Below are positions 1 through 12,386 of a stretch of 64,000 bases of DNA, piece by piece (within the stretch, counting starts at the first letter, position 1; each line of letters begins with the position of its first letter). The notes beneath the pieces are model-generated. The model was not told where the DNA came from. It saw only the letters and a program-made list of their open reading frames with translations, and ran no database searches. The position numbers and the translations under genes were made by a program. The stretch is from the NCBI RefSeq assembly GCF_000001735.4, contig NC_003076.8, positions 16,619,835 to 16,683,834 of the forward strand, in the 5' to 3' direction. This DNA comes from Arabidopsis thaliana (lineage: Eukaryota; Streptophyta; Magnoliopsida; Brassicales; Brassicaceae).

Positions 1-951
1 CAGCTAAATTATGTACCCTCATATCTCCTTGGTTCAAAATCTTAGCCAGAAGTAGCTTTTGCAGAGACTTCTGGAATTCATAGTGATCAACACCCACTAT
101 GCTCTTAAGACTTCCCTTGAGGTTCCCCATAAAACATTTAAGTTGAAAACTGCTAGAGAGTTGGTTGTATAAAGCTCTAGCAATGGTAGACTTACCAATT
201 CCCGCAGGACCCCAAATTCCAATCATCTTCACATCATCGCCCTCGAAGCATAGCAAAGAATTCAATTTTGTCAAATGAGCTTCAAGTCCGACCATCCCTT
301 CAAAATCCCTTGAAGGTGTAACACTGAGTTTGGTTGAAACATCTGTAGCAATCTTTTGGATCATATCTGCTTCATTAGCCCTAGCAAAAGCAAAAAACAA
401 CATGGCTTTGGTGGGTCTAAATTACAAAAATTGTACCTTTCCTTAAGAAAGATAAAAGCACTAATTGATTGAGAGACATACCAATTAAGAGAATGTTCTC
501 CTTTTATGTTTGCAACATGAGTCAAAGCTTTGGTCCATCTCTGCTTCACCTCCTCACTTTTCCCTTCACAAGTTTTCATGAATGTGCTTCCGAAATCTCC
601 CTTCTGTTTCCGTACACTCGACGGATCAACATCGTAGAAGATGGTCATCACAATCTGGCCCTGATCTTCTTTGCACTTTAAGATTTCAACCAATTCATCT
701 AAACACCAGCTCGAAGAAGCATACTTTTTCGAAAGCAACACAATCGAGACTCTAGACTCTCTAATTGCATTTACGAGCTCAGGTCCAATCGTATTGCCTT
801 TCTCAATCTCCTGATCCTTGAAGGTCGTGATTCCTTTGCTTGCAAAATGATAGTGTAAATGACTGAGAAAACCTTTACGAACATCTGGGCCATGGAAGCT
901 TGGAAAGACATGGTATCTCCTGATGTTAGACGAAGAAGAAGACAAAGCCAT
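1..951 (-). CDS. TIR-NBS-LRR disease resistance protein, 5' part (window-edge partial)
   Basis: Intracellular immune receptor of the TNL class. Exon 1 (951-482) encodes the TIR domain, with YHVFPSFHG near the start, the SWCLDEL segment carrying the conserved Glu of TIR NADases, and a [11 protein letters not shown] block. A GT-AG intron (481-381) falls at the usual TIR/NBS boundary, joining ..GEHSLNW to [11 protein letters not shown]. Exon 2 (380 to the left edge) begins the NB-ARC domain and contains the P-loop [12 protein letters not shown] near 195-230, so nucleotide binding looks intact. The rest of the NBS and the LRRs lie outside the window. The start ATG at 951 gives the typical MALSSSSS leader. 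Arabidopsis has TNL genes at this place (At5g41540/41550 from memory). Seen: TIR and P-loop. Inferred: a full-length receptor beyond the edge. Confidence 0.93.
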
Positions 952-1592
952 AAAAGTATCACAAATGCTTCAACTTCAAAAAAAGTATTTGTAGAATGGT
1001 TCGAAGAAAGTCTTATTGAGAAAGCAAGTTCCTTTGATTATGTATTGAAGAAAAAAACGCGTAACGTAATTGTAAAGGATTATAAATGTGAAATTCCACG
1101 AAGTTGTCGACTCGACAACTCACTAAAGTGTGTTTTTTTATAGTCGTCGAGGACCAATGGTTTTTTTACAATTGGAATCTTTTTTTTGTTGTTTTTTTGC
1201 AAAGCTTGACTTTTTTCGGTGAAATGAGCTCAGAGAGTATCAGAGACTAAAAATTTGGAAAAAGAGGAAGACGAAGAGGAAGATTCTAATCCAATTGTCA
1301 ATTTGGTTTGGAACATAAACCGGAGTTTTAATTTGTTTTTAAAATGAAGAATTAAAATCAAATTGATATTGGGCTCGTAACTTCGTTAACGTAACCTGAT
1401 TTTCATGTTCAACGCTAGTGAATAGTGAGCAACTTTAAGTCAAGAAATAAAAGAAACATTAATGTTATGTACACACACATTTTCACTACATTTCTCTCAT
1501 GAACTGCTCTTATCTTTTTTTTTCTACATTGAAAACACTAATAAGAGGTACTCATACAAATGACCATTGTTATAGGCTTGAACTTAAGTTTT

Positions 1593-2785
1593 TTATAAAC
1601 CCTGAGTAGATGAAGAAGAAGACGCAGCACGGAAATGCTTGTTCACGTGCTCCGCTGCCAGATGATCTGTAGCCGGTCTCTTTGGTCTTAACTGCAATTG
1701 ACAAATTTGACAAAACAAATTAAGATTTCGGATAACACAACCAAAATCAACAGTTTTGTTATCTGAAGAAGTTCAAGATTGTTCTATATCGTTTTCTTTT
1801 GTCTATTTTCCTACGAAATCCTGTGTTATGAACTATATATACGAGGGAAACAACGGAGATTTGAATCAAAGAATCACAAACTATGAGGAATGAGAGTTGA
1901 GAGCTGTTTCACCTTTTCTTCAGCTCGTTGATAGAAGCTGCGTATAAGAATGTTTTTCACTTCTGTAGTTATCACTACAACCATAACGAACAAGATACAA
2001 ATTAGTAAAAACATAAGACATGATCTGTGAAAACTCGAGACTGTTGAATCTGATTAACACCAATTTGCCTAGAGATTCTAAGAAGTGATACATAGTAAAG
2101 ACAGTAACTAAATCACTCAATCAAAGCAAGTTCAAGATCACAACTTCATAAGACAAATCTTTGACACTATATATAAAATGTAACGAAATTCTAAAATCTC
2201 TAGCCGAAAAAACACGCAAGGTTTTTCAAAAAAGCACGATTTTTTGTTTCACCTTGATCTGGTGGTGGAAGTGTACGGTTGTGAGTAGGACGATAGGTGG
2301 TAGGAACCATCTTCTGCAAGAAAACATGAACAAAAAACTCAAACCTTCGATAACAGATCAAAACTCTAATCTTTAACTGATACAAGCTAGTTGAAACTTG
2401 TCTTCGTCACTTAGCAGCTAAATTATGGCCAAATGGAATCAGAATTATGATTCTAAGATCAATCAATCTGACAAAAATGGCTAATTTGTATTGGTTTTTC
2501 ACAAGATCCAACAGCAAACTCGATGATAATTGAAAAGATGGAACTTTTTGGAACTGACCAAGTAAGCAGCAAAACCCAGATACACATTCGAATTACATCT
2601 CTTTGAATCAACAAAGGACACATTTTTTTTCCAATACGACCAAGTAAAGCCTAACTCAGATCCGTAAAATTGAAAAATTGAATTTGGGGGAAGAAACTAA
2701 CAGAGGGATTAGAAGGATCGGAGGGACGATGTTGACTGAAATTGTGAGGATCAAAGGAAGGCAAATCACCCAGAATCGACGCCAT
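1593..2785 (-). CDS. DDA1: DDA1, DET1/DDB1-associated protein
   Basis: Small subunit of the COP10-DET1-DDB1 assembly on CUL4 ubiquitin ligases. Known work on the family has it helping substrate selection, including ABA receptors, in the nucleus. Four coding exons on the minus strand: 2785-2702 ([20 protein letters not shown]), 2313-2253 ([20 protein letters not shown]), 1974-1913 ([20 protein letters not shown]) and 1691-1593, which ends in a basic tail ([20 protein letters not shown]). All three introns are GT-AG and phases join cleanly, giving a protein of about 100 residues, the usual family length. The start is fixed by the conserved short N-terminus. Upstream (2866-2888) are a telo-box-like AGGGTTT and two TGGGCC site II motifs, common at housekeeping promoters. 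Confidence 0.95.
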
Positions 2786-2865
2786 TGGAATCGTGATTGA
2801 TGATCTTTCCTTCTCTTCAGACAGAGAGAGAGAGAGACGAGAGATATAAAAGGGAGAAACGAAAA

Positions 2866-2888
2866 AGGGTTTATGGGCCCATTGGGCC
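2866..2888 (-). promoter_or_regulatory. Telo-box and paired site II (TGGGCC) motifs upstream of DDA1
   Basis: AGGGTTT (reverse complement of the AAACCCT telo-box) at 2866-2872 is followed by TGGGCC at 2874-2879 and 2883-2888. This combination sits about 80-100 bp upstream of the DDA1 ATG, where core promoters of Arabidopsis housekeeping genes commonly carry it. Promoter function is inferred from motif and position only. Confidence 0.5.
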
Positions 2889-2889
2889 T

Positions 2890-4385
2890 ACCTCTAGAAC
2901 CAGCTTCAAATTAATGTTTCTCTAAATAACAATAGAGATTCTGTTTTTTATATATGAATATGAATAAAGAAACAATTTATTTACAAAAAAAGAAAAAAAA
3001 AATATGAATAAACAATTATGGTTCATAGGAATATTTCAAGAAAATTAATTAAGTGCCTATATCAACAAGGTTCACTTTTTGATTCTATAATTTGTGTTGA
3101 AATTTTTTTAGTAAACGTATTTGAGTTAATCGGTTCAAGATATAATCTATTAAGAAATTATTTTCAAATTTGTGCGAGTGAAAATAAAATTATGGAATCT
3201 GCGGATGGTTTATGTTGGAGTGTTATATTTTTATAGAATCGATAAGTGAATTTGATTTCGTAAGTATTCTCCAAAATTGTTTTCTAGACTAGTCAAATTG
3301 ATTAATTTTTTTTTATATTTTGATCTCAATTCACTTTCATTCATAAATATGAATTAATAAAATTCCATCTTCCTTCGATGACCATCGAAACTGAAAATAT
3401 TTATCTTTCAATTGTGTAATTTCACTGTTTTTTTCCTTAAGAAAGAGTCTGAAAAAGATGAGGAAGAAAGAAAAACACATGCACTCTCTTCTTCGCATAT
3501 ATGTCTTTCAGTGAGATTAATGTTGGTTTTTTACATATGTAGCATTCATTATAGGTCAAAGGAAACTTCCACGTGTTTATAGAGTTAAAAGGCTTGATTT
3601 ATTTTGGGGGTCAAATAAGATTCTTAACCACTACAACCATAATAACATGTTTATGTTGAATTAGTCGCTTATCCGTATTAAATTTAGAGCCACGCCACTT
3701 GAATTGTATGAGATACATAAAAAAAACAAGGAAACTAAATCATTCTACTTAGCATTTTACCAAGTTACATTGATTTTGACTCTAAATTCAACCTGAACAT
3801 ACGTTTTATGATGTATGTATGCAATGTCTACTACACCTTTCCACTATAAGTTCAATTAAATTGATAGGATTCAATGGTTTACTAGTATATGATCGTACAG
3901 TATATCATGTGTGTTCGAAAGAAAAACAAAAACAAAAGTCACTTAAAATATATAGTTGAATCAAGTACAATTGATGATCTATGAAACTTTTAATTAACAT
4001 ATACATGTGAGGTATGACTAAAAACACTAATTAATACTAATTACTTAAAGATATTTAGGTACGTATATTCGAGTAGTAAATATTTATTGAAATATAACCA
4101 CATGTCGACATATTAGACCAAGCCAATACAAATCTCTCATATAAAAAAGAAGAAAAAGAAGAAAAAAAGAGATAGGAAAAATGAGGGAGATAATAATAAA
4201 AGTTTAATAACACAAGGAAACTAAATGGAGGTAAAAAGCAGTTGAACAGAAAATTAGGTGAACTTAGTTGGCCTCAATGCCCTTTTACCCTTACTTCTTC
4301 TTCTTCTCCTTCTTTTTTCTTCACAATCTATCATTACACATCTATAAATATTGTGAGAGATAGAGAAAGAAAGAGACTTATAACA
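2890..4385. other. DDA1-WRKY24 intergenic region
   Basis: This is AT-rich divergent intergenic DNA of about 1.5 kb with no credible coding region. It holds a CACGTG G-box near 3571 and W-box cores (TTGAC, either strand) near 3553, 3607 and 3776, which would suit self- or cross-regulation of a WRKY gene. A CT-rich stretch just before the WRKY24 ATG (about 4287-4320) is probably 5' leader or core promoter, and a TATA-like TATAAATA lies near 4342. Confidence 0.4.
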
Positions 4386-5855
4386 ATGGACAGAGAAGAC
4401 ATAAATCCTATGTTAAGCCGCCTAGATGTCGAAAACAACAACACCTTCTCTTCCTTTGTAGACAAAACCCTAATGATGATGCCTCCATCAACATTTTCCG
4501 GTGAAGTGGAACCTTCATCTTCTTCTTCTTGGTATCCAGAAAGCTTTCATGTGCATGCGCCGCCATTACCACCTGAGAATGATCAAATAGGTGAGAAAGG
4601 GAAGGAGCTGAAAGAGAAGAGATCGAGGAAAGTTCCAAGGATTGCGTTTCATACGAGGAGCGATGATGATGTTCTTGATGATGGTTATCGTTGGCGAAAA
4701 TATGGGCAGAAATCTGTCAAGCACAATGCTCATCCCAGGTACTTTTACCTATATAGTTGTATTAATTAAGAGTATTTATAATTTTATTCGTGAATCTATG
4801 ACATCATATTAAAATTGATTTCCAAATATTGGATCGACCAAAAACTTTCGTGGCTACAAAACATTAGGTTAGCTTAACAACCAGTACGATCTAGTCTTGT
4901 GTTTAACATTAAACTGATATATGTAGAAAATGTATCTTTTAGTTGCAAAAATACCATAGTTTTTAGGTTTAGCTAGTAATAGTTATATAACGAAATCAAT
5001 CCCTTACTAAAGCCTATAACGAAATCTGTCGTACGTACTTTTCGAAAATTTATGATGTGATGATAATTTTCGAAAACAAAGCATGAGAATAGATGTGATT
5101 TTTAAAAAAGGATTATCCTATAGTTTTCTTTTCTGATAATTTGATTATCCTATAATATAGTTAATTATTGTGCAATTATATAATCTTAGAAACATGTATA
5201 AACCTGATATAGGGATTCTCTTTATGTGCTACCACATCCGAGTATGAAATTGTTTGGAAAGGGATGATTTACTCAAATATGTATAATGTATCCATCAATA
5301 TTCTGGTCAAGAAAATGATCTTAATTAGTTCTAGATCAGTATAAAATATATAGTTTCTTATGGGCTTATGGCTCATATATATATGAAAACTTCATCCAGA
5401 TGAAAAGTAATTTAATTTGCTTCCTTGTTTTTTATTCCTTTTTGCTAGGGAATCAAAAGCAGAGATAAATCCAATTCTACTTCATTTTATATGATATTTA
5501 CGTTCTTAGCAAAAAATAGAAAAAAAAAATAGTTTCATGAGACTTCATAGAAATTAAAATCAGTCTTGCATAGACACCCAAAACTTCTACTTATTTTTCA
5601 TATGAATTATAAAAAAAAATTTGAAGAATTAATAGATGAAACTATTAATCTTGTGTCACAAAATGCAGGAGCTATTACAGATGTACGTACCACACATGCA
5701 ACGTGAAGAAACAAGTGCAGAGATTGGCAAAAGATCCAAACGTCGTCGTAACGACCTACGAAGGCGTTCATAACCATCCTTGTGAGAAGCTCATGGAGAC
5801 TCTTAATCCTCTTCTCAGGCAACTCCAGTTCCTCTCCAGTTTCTCTAATCTTTGA
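4386..5855 (+). CDS. WRKY24: WRKY transcription factor, group IIc
   Basis: Nuclear DNA-binding regulator of W-box (TTGAC) promoters. Exon 1 is 4386-4738 and exon 2 is 5669-5855, giving 179 residues. The single intron (4739-5668) splits the Arg codon of HPR|SYYRC inside the WRKY domain, the usual group IIc position. The domain (about residues 90-160) has an intact WRKYGQK heptad and zinc ligands C-X4-C (CTYHTC) and H-X1-H (HNH) of the C2H2 type. The N-terminus is Ser/Pro-rich with a basic KEKRSRKVPR stretch that may be a nuclear signal. The ATG at 4386 was preferred to upstream reading because it gives the compact WRKY24 protein and follows a TATA-like motif by about 40 bp. The 0.93-kb intron is AT-rich with no other gene visible. 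Confidence 0.96.
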
Positions 5856-6728
5856 ATATATAATGGCTTAATTAATGGTGTAATTACTTAAAGGTGATTA
5901 AGGTGTTAATCACCCCACTGACCGTTTGACGACCCACATCTCCCAAGTGACAAGTCACAAGTGTGTAGATCAGATTTTAAACCAATGTAACAGTTACGAC
6001 TTTTTACAAATGTTTCTGAATTTTATCCCCTGATTTCTGGTTTATGATCGGTTTACGCCGATGATTTGACAAATACCAGACAAAACAAGTTTAGTTACAT
6101 ATGTAAGTATGAAAAGGTAGTTTCCTCTAACTTCATTAAACCCACCCTCATTCTCTACAACTTCTTTGATATTTTTCTACATACTTAACAGAGAGAAGTT
6201 AGGGTCCAGACATTTGGTAACTAGAGAATTCTAAAGAAGAAAAACATGCTTCAGAGAGAGAGAAAACTTGTACAAATAATCAACCGGAAGACATTTGAAA
6301 GATGATACGTTGTCGATTTTTGTTTGTGATTACTCTTTCAAATCCCAAAATTCATCACTAAACCGGCCAAAGTATGTATTATGGTCCTTTATGCATAAAT
6401 GTCTTACACAAGAAAACCAAAACACTTTGCATCCAAAACCTAACTAACTCAAACTAGTTCTGGGCAAAAAAAAACCAGTTCAGAAAACTAAGGGAACTTA
6501 TTGGGTACAAGAGTAATTGATAACACTTATAGTTTGATCGTCATTACAAGTTAACAGCAAGCTAAATACAAACTAATCCCTCATAAACAGAATACGACTT
6601 GCGCACCGGAATCCTAAACTCTGTTCATGGCGTGGGAAAGTGATAAAGTTACTAATTTATTATGTTAAGTGTTGTGTCCTAACTCCTAAGTACCAACTTC
6701 CCCTTGTTCTAGCCTCTCAAGTTCTCCA
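5856..6728. other. WRKY24-PIAL2 convergent 3' region
   Basis: Convergent intergenic stretch of about 0.87 kb between two stop codons. It presumably holds both 3' UTRs. I see no open reading frame, RNA gene or mobile element in it. Confidence 0.4.
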
Positions 6729-9700
6729 TCAAGATGTCGGTCCAGTAGGCCTAACAATGCCAGGAGGAGCGGGCACCGGATGGTTTCGGTTTCCTAAAAC
6801 TGTCTCGGTTCTATAGGCAGCCGTTGTAAAAGGTGACTGAGCTTGAGACGTTTGAACCGATGGTGTCTGAACCGGCTGTGAACTATTCAGCCTAGTGGAA
6901 GTTTGAGACTGTTGGCTAGGTCGGATGATCATGTGGTCAAGAGCAGTGGAATGAGAACCGGGCACAAGACTTCCTCGCATCCTCGGGCGCCAGTTGGATG
7001 TATCAGGAACCGTCAAGTCTACATCCACTAGGTCACTTAATCGAGAAACAGATTGAACAGTGGGACCACTTGGGTGCTGCCTTGAAGTGCTTGCATGGCT
7101 ACTGGTTAAACCTCTGACGCCATAATTATTAGGCTGGCTGAGTACTCTAGGGACATGCTGAGACTGAACAAAAGAGGATACATTCGCTGGCGACTGGCTC
7201 GTTACTGGAACTGAGACCTTCCGGCTCTGCAAGGAACACATATTGTCAACATACGAATACTGAAGAAAGAAACAAGTCTCTCAAACGAAATCACAAACCG
7301 TATATGGAGTTGTCATTGGTGGCGCTTGAGATTGATAAGTCTGGTTCCATCTCGGACTAGTGGTTCTACCAAGATATGTTCCGGTGGGTGTAACAGGTGA
7401 AGCATGAACCTGAGAGTATTGTGGAGAGGGATTCGGTATGGTGAAGACAGTGGAAGTAGTTGCTGGTCTATCTCTTGGAGATGGTGTCTGCGAGAATGGT
7501 ACAGGTACCGGCATTGGATCTATGGACATTGGTATTTGGGATAAGTTTGAATATTGTTGACCAGTTCCAGTATTCGAAGCTTGATGCGGTTGTGGCGCAG
7601 TGTTTCCCAAAGCAGATAAAATCTCCGGGTCAAGTGCGATCACATCAGAGATATCAAATATCGAAGAGTAATCATCGTTTGAAGGATGTTTATTTGTGTT
7701 GTTATTATTAGATTGACCCTGAGCATCAGACATACAGGGCTTCCGGTCCTCAACCTTGTTGTCACCAAAAACTTCCAGTTCAGCATCATCATCCCCCGTA
7801 AGATCGAAAACAACAGGACCAGAGTTTAATAAGCTCATCGGGTCTTCTAGATCATGAATGATCTCACGCACAGGTTCCGGGGTCTCGCCAGTATTTTTTG
7901 TAACCTTCCATGTACCACCAGCATCGATGATTACATCAGCAGCATTGTGTTCCACATCTTTTAATATCTAAGGATATGATATGAGACGAGTTATCAGTAT
8001 TAAGCTGCAACGCAAAAATGTAGCAGAAATCAAATTACAACATAGATAGCTAATTGCCTTGGCCATGTTTTGATCTAAACGAATGTCAGGGTAGCAAACA
8101 GGTTGATTGCAATGCGGGCAGCGCCAGGTTGGGTTCCTCATATTTATGTGAACGTAGTTTGAGAAATCAAAACACTGCAGCAGAAAGTATCACATCACTA
8201 ACAAATATTACGAGAAAAATAAGGTAACACCCACATTAAAACACTGTATGCCAATTTAAAAGGATGGAAAAAAAGAGAATATCGCTTGATATTTGATTGC
8301 ATCACCTGAAGATGTTTACATAACTGGCCCTTGACTGGTAGCTTGATCCGCTTGCGACTGTTTTATTAAAGACTAAATCACTGACCAAAAAAACAACCAT
8401 AAGATAACACAGTAGTACGTAAAAAAGTAGAATTGGTACCTTATAGGGCAACTGAGAGATACTCGTGATGGCCCCTCAATGATGTCTGAATCTATAGACA
8501 GGTAAAAAAAAGTACAGAGCGATTAGATTGGAAAAAAAATCTTACAGGTATGTGCTTGCAATCATTGAATGATTCAAACTGGAATAGTATAGAGCATTCA
8601 AGAAAAATGTTCCTCTCTCCTATCTTATGCTCTTTAATTACCTGGACTTGCTTCAATGACTCCGGACTGAAGGTAATCTTTAAGAACCGGTTTTTCAGGT
8701 GGCACTACCAGTCCCGTAAAAGCAATTATGATGATGTAATTTCCTTTGAACAATCAAGCATCTTAATAAGATATTAATTAAATAGACATGGACAACAAAA
8801 AAGATATATATAATTGAATAGAAACCTTTAAAATTCCCCATCACTTGGAGAAGATTAGTTCCATATTTCAGCTGTGCAGTAACATTTGTAGGGAGTTGAG
8901 GCCCTGTATCCTGGAAAGAAAAAAATTGACATAAACATGCACATAACCAGTGCAGAGAAACAAAATCCAATTAAAAGTCAAACTGCACAAACCATTGCGA
9001 TATTGACTCTCTTCTCAACCCCCTTTCCATTTAGCAAGAAGCTGCAATTTTCATATGAAAGCCAGGAAGGTTAAATTGGATCACATTTCGTGTCGGTGAG
9101 GAAAAATAGCAAAAACAATTCGCATACCTGACTTCTGGAGGATTTGAAATACAGGCAGACGTGTCTATGTTGTCTGTCTGGGCAACAAATAACCGCTGAA
9201 GAGCAAACAAGAATCTGGTGTAAGAAATCATTTGCTAACCAAAAGGTGCAGAGAGTGGGCACATCTACAAGATGAAATAGATTCAAAAATGTATATGAAG
9301 GACTGTTAGATAGAATGCAAGCAATGGTTATATTCACATTTTCCACCTAATTGCACAGATAAAGGTAGAATTTATTATAGAGAGATCCAGACTGAGATAT
9401 CGAATGACTAACAGATGAGCCACACATACAATTTTCTCTTGGAGTGAATGTGGCATATTCTTTGAGATATAAAAATCATGCGCCAGCATTGTATAGCCAG
9501 CCTGTCATGCAAGGAAAGCCAAAAAAGCACACTTAGATGATAATATCAGAAATAGATGTTTAGAACAGAAGAAAGGCTCACCTTCACTTCAAAAGAAACA
9601 AGAACATGCCCAAGCTTTACAAATGGATAGAACCTGGGATCAGAAAGAAATAAATTTCAACCAATGCTTAGATTTGTATCCAGTGAATACCATTCTATTG

Positions 9701-10825
9701 AAGAAGTTTTTGGTACTGCTTAACTAACTTGTGATAAAAGTTTGGAAATATTCACGCTCCTAATAAACTGCTAGAGTAAAATCTATGTCAATCAACAAAG
9801 CCACACAGTGAAAGCAAAACCTACCTCTCCATGATCTGCGAAAATGTACTGCCAGGACTTTTGATACCAGGGCTAGTGCTTCCAGAACTCCCAAAACAAG
9901 TCCTTATCTGAATAAGAAAGAAAACATTTGTATCCTCATCATCCAAATAACCTGCTTTTGGTTTTATACCATGATTCGGAAGAAAACAAACCTCATCAGC
10001 TAGAGCGATAAGTTCTTGACTCTCGCTATCCGAAAACCATCCCAAATGACAAGCATGCTGTGACATTTAACAAAAATCAAAAGTATTATATGTCAAAACC
10101 AAATGAGTCATCATAGATGGTGACAAAGTGAAAACCTTTTGACCTCAAACATTCCAACCGACATGAAATCTAAACAAAAGGCTTCTCTTTTCTAAACAAA
10201 AAAAAAGTGCTTATTCACAGAACAGAAGCAGTCTGCAGATTACTCTCTTAATTACCTTAACAGAGATCATCAGCACCATAAGCGCCGTCTTAGTGTACAC
10301 ATCAGTTCCATGTCTGCACAACTACGTCACATAACACAAGCACTATCATCAGTTCACTAACAATGGCCTCCATTAATCCAGAAAAAAAAAAAAATCCATA
10401 TTTTAATTGAGAAATAACCTGTTTGAGTAACCACGGAAACTCCTCAACCTTCTTAGGAATATCATTATTCGCTATAGCAAAATCAATGCCTCTGAACAGA
10501 GAAATTAAGCATATCATCAATTCAAAAACACAGCCAAAAAATCAAAACCCAGAGATTAAAGAATATCATTTAGAAAAGCTTTGATTTTTGTGCGCGCATG
10601 TTAATATCTATAAGTAATGGCGAGAGAGAGAGAGAGAGGAAATTACTTAGCGAAAGAGATGCAACAGATTTGAAACTCCTTAGGATCAACCTTAGCTCCG
10701 TCTTGAATGTGGTAACGTAAACGTTGAGTCACCGACGCTAATCGGAAGGAATTGACCAGTGACGCTGCCGTCTTCTCCCGTAAGCCAGTTCCAGCCACCG
10801 GACGAGCCGCTGCCGCCGTAGACAT
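6729..10825 (-). CDS. PIAL2: SP-RING E3/E4 SUMO ligase, PIAL2 type
   Basis: PIAS-like SUMO ligase. In Arabidopsis the PIAL proteins promote SUMO chain formation and act with MOM1-type silencing in the nucleus (family knowledge). The minus-strand gene has many exons, from ATG 10825 (MSTAAAARPVAGTGLREKTA) to the stop at 6729, about 760 residues. The SP-RING lies near residues 312-358, with CPISRKRIKLP, then CKHLQCFD and WRCPHCNQP supplying Cys/His zinc ligands. The N-terminal half is a helical domain. The last two large exons (about 7955-7300 and 7226-6729) are Ser/Pro/Gln-rich and disordered and include VFDLTGDDDAELEV, a hydrophobic-acidic stretch that looks like a SUMO-interacting motif. One intron (8057-7968) has a GC donor; all others I checked are GT-AG. 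The assignment is firm; exact small-exon borders were not all traced. Confidence 0.93.
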
Positions 10826-11577
10826 TGAGATTGGAACTAACTACCGTGGAATCACAAAGTTTCTGGATTTTGAAATGGAGAAACACGATTTGAAGAAGAA
10901 GAAGAAGAAGAAGGAATAAATTACTCTGCTCAATCGACAATAACCCTAAAATTCTCTTTGACCCTGTTTTTTCATTTTAATTTGTTTTTATGAAGTCCAT
11001 GTAATTAATTTTGCTTTATTGTTTTGTAATTTGTTCTTTATGTAATTATTTTTTGAATTTTTACCCTTGCACTTTAAAGGTTTTCTGAATTATATCCCCA
11101 AATATTTAATTACTAAATTTGAAACTTTAGAAATTGTGTGTTAACTTTAGTAACAAAACTTATTTTGTACTATTTGTAATAATTTCCCTTATTACCACTA
11201 CTATGAACCCTTGGTTAGGTCTAGTAGTTTACTTATTAAATTAAAAAGGCTATAAAAGAAATATGATAAAAACATGTGTATGAATGATCTTGAGCTTGAA
11301 GACCCACTTTGATTCATAAACTAGCTCTTGTCCTTTGTTCTTTTGGATCTTACCAGTTAGTTACCATCGATAGTCGATATGATGATATGCTCCAAAATGC
11401 ATCTTCGATGATTACCGTTAGGTAGTTTGTTATAACCATATGAGACAAGTTACCAAAATAAATACTGCAACCACATAAATGTAGGCATTTATGTTGTTTC
11501 TATTTGTCTGCATTAATTTGTAATATAGGTATTGCCTTCTTGAAATGGACACTTCGTCATGTATAGTCTCACAAGAC
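10826..11577. other. PIAL2 upstream region
   Basis: This segment holds the PIAL2 5' leader and promoter. A purine-rich GAA repeat lies near 10895-10912, and a telo-box-like AACCCTAA motif at about 10942-10949. The rest, up to the hAT-type element at 11578, is plain AT-rich DNA with no gene I can support. Confidence 0.35.
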
Positions 11578-11981
11578 CAGGGGCGGAAGTAGTGAAGGGA
11601 GAAGGGGGTCAATTGACCCCATAACATTTATAATTTTTTGTTTTTAAGTTAAATCTCATAATAATTTATGGATGTTTTGGTTTAAATTTTCCATAATGAC
11701 CCCATGCCGATAATCGATTCTTTAATTTGACCCCTCACATGTTTATTTTTATTAAGCATTAATTCATTTTTCATTTTTGTTTTGTGTTTTTTTCTAAAAT
11801 ATGGCTACAAATCTCTAAAATTGTGGTACATATTTACTTTTATAAACATATTCCATATATTGTTCTTTACATTATTTTCAAAGTTGTTCTTACACATATT
11901 TATTTAATTTAAAATAAATAATTAAATAAAAATATATAATTATATATGACCCTGTAAACTAAAATTCTAGCTCCGTCACTG
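11578..11981. mobile_element. hAT-type MITE with 8-bp target duplication
   Basis: A 404-bp non-coding element. The left end begins CAGGGGCGGAAG and the right end reads CTCCGTCACTG, whose complement CAGTGACGGAG mirrors the left end: imperfect terminal inverted repeats of the CAG(T/G)G.CGGA class common in plant hAT elements. It is flanked by an exact 8-bp direct repeat CACAAGAC at 11570-11577 and 11982-11989, the target-site length of hAT transposition. No transposase ORF is present, so it is a non-autonomous copy. It sits between PIAL2 and the LURP-one-related gene. Ends and duplication are seen directly; the superfamily is inferred from them. Confidence 0.88.
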
Positions 11982-12386
11982 CACAAGACTTGTCCTATTG
12001 AAAATGAGGTAATTTGGTAACCATTTTTTCAGTACCATCATAACAAGTAAGAAAAGTAGTTGCACCTGAAATAAGTTATTCATTCTAAAATTCATAAACC
12101 ACTTTATTTAGATATAACTTACTGTTTCTACCTCATCAGATTAGAACATCAAGTTAATCAAATTACTCAAATAAACATCATAAAAACTACTACACTTACG
12201 GTTTTACCAGGGCATTGTTTTCCCATTTTATAGGATGAGCATATTTAGAAAGCTCACAAAGAAGATCATGTATATAAGTATATTATACTATACTGTTTGA
12301 TTATTTATGAAATATTTTAAAATAGTACTGTACAATTGGCCCAAAAAAGAGGATGTTTATTATCTCCAGTGATCACCTCTAATTAA

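Noticed and set aside
859-1143. 94-codon plus-strand frame at the TNL start
   Set aside because: Runs antisense through the TIR exon start and then through AT-rich leader DNA; no family match.
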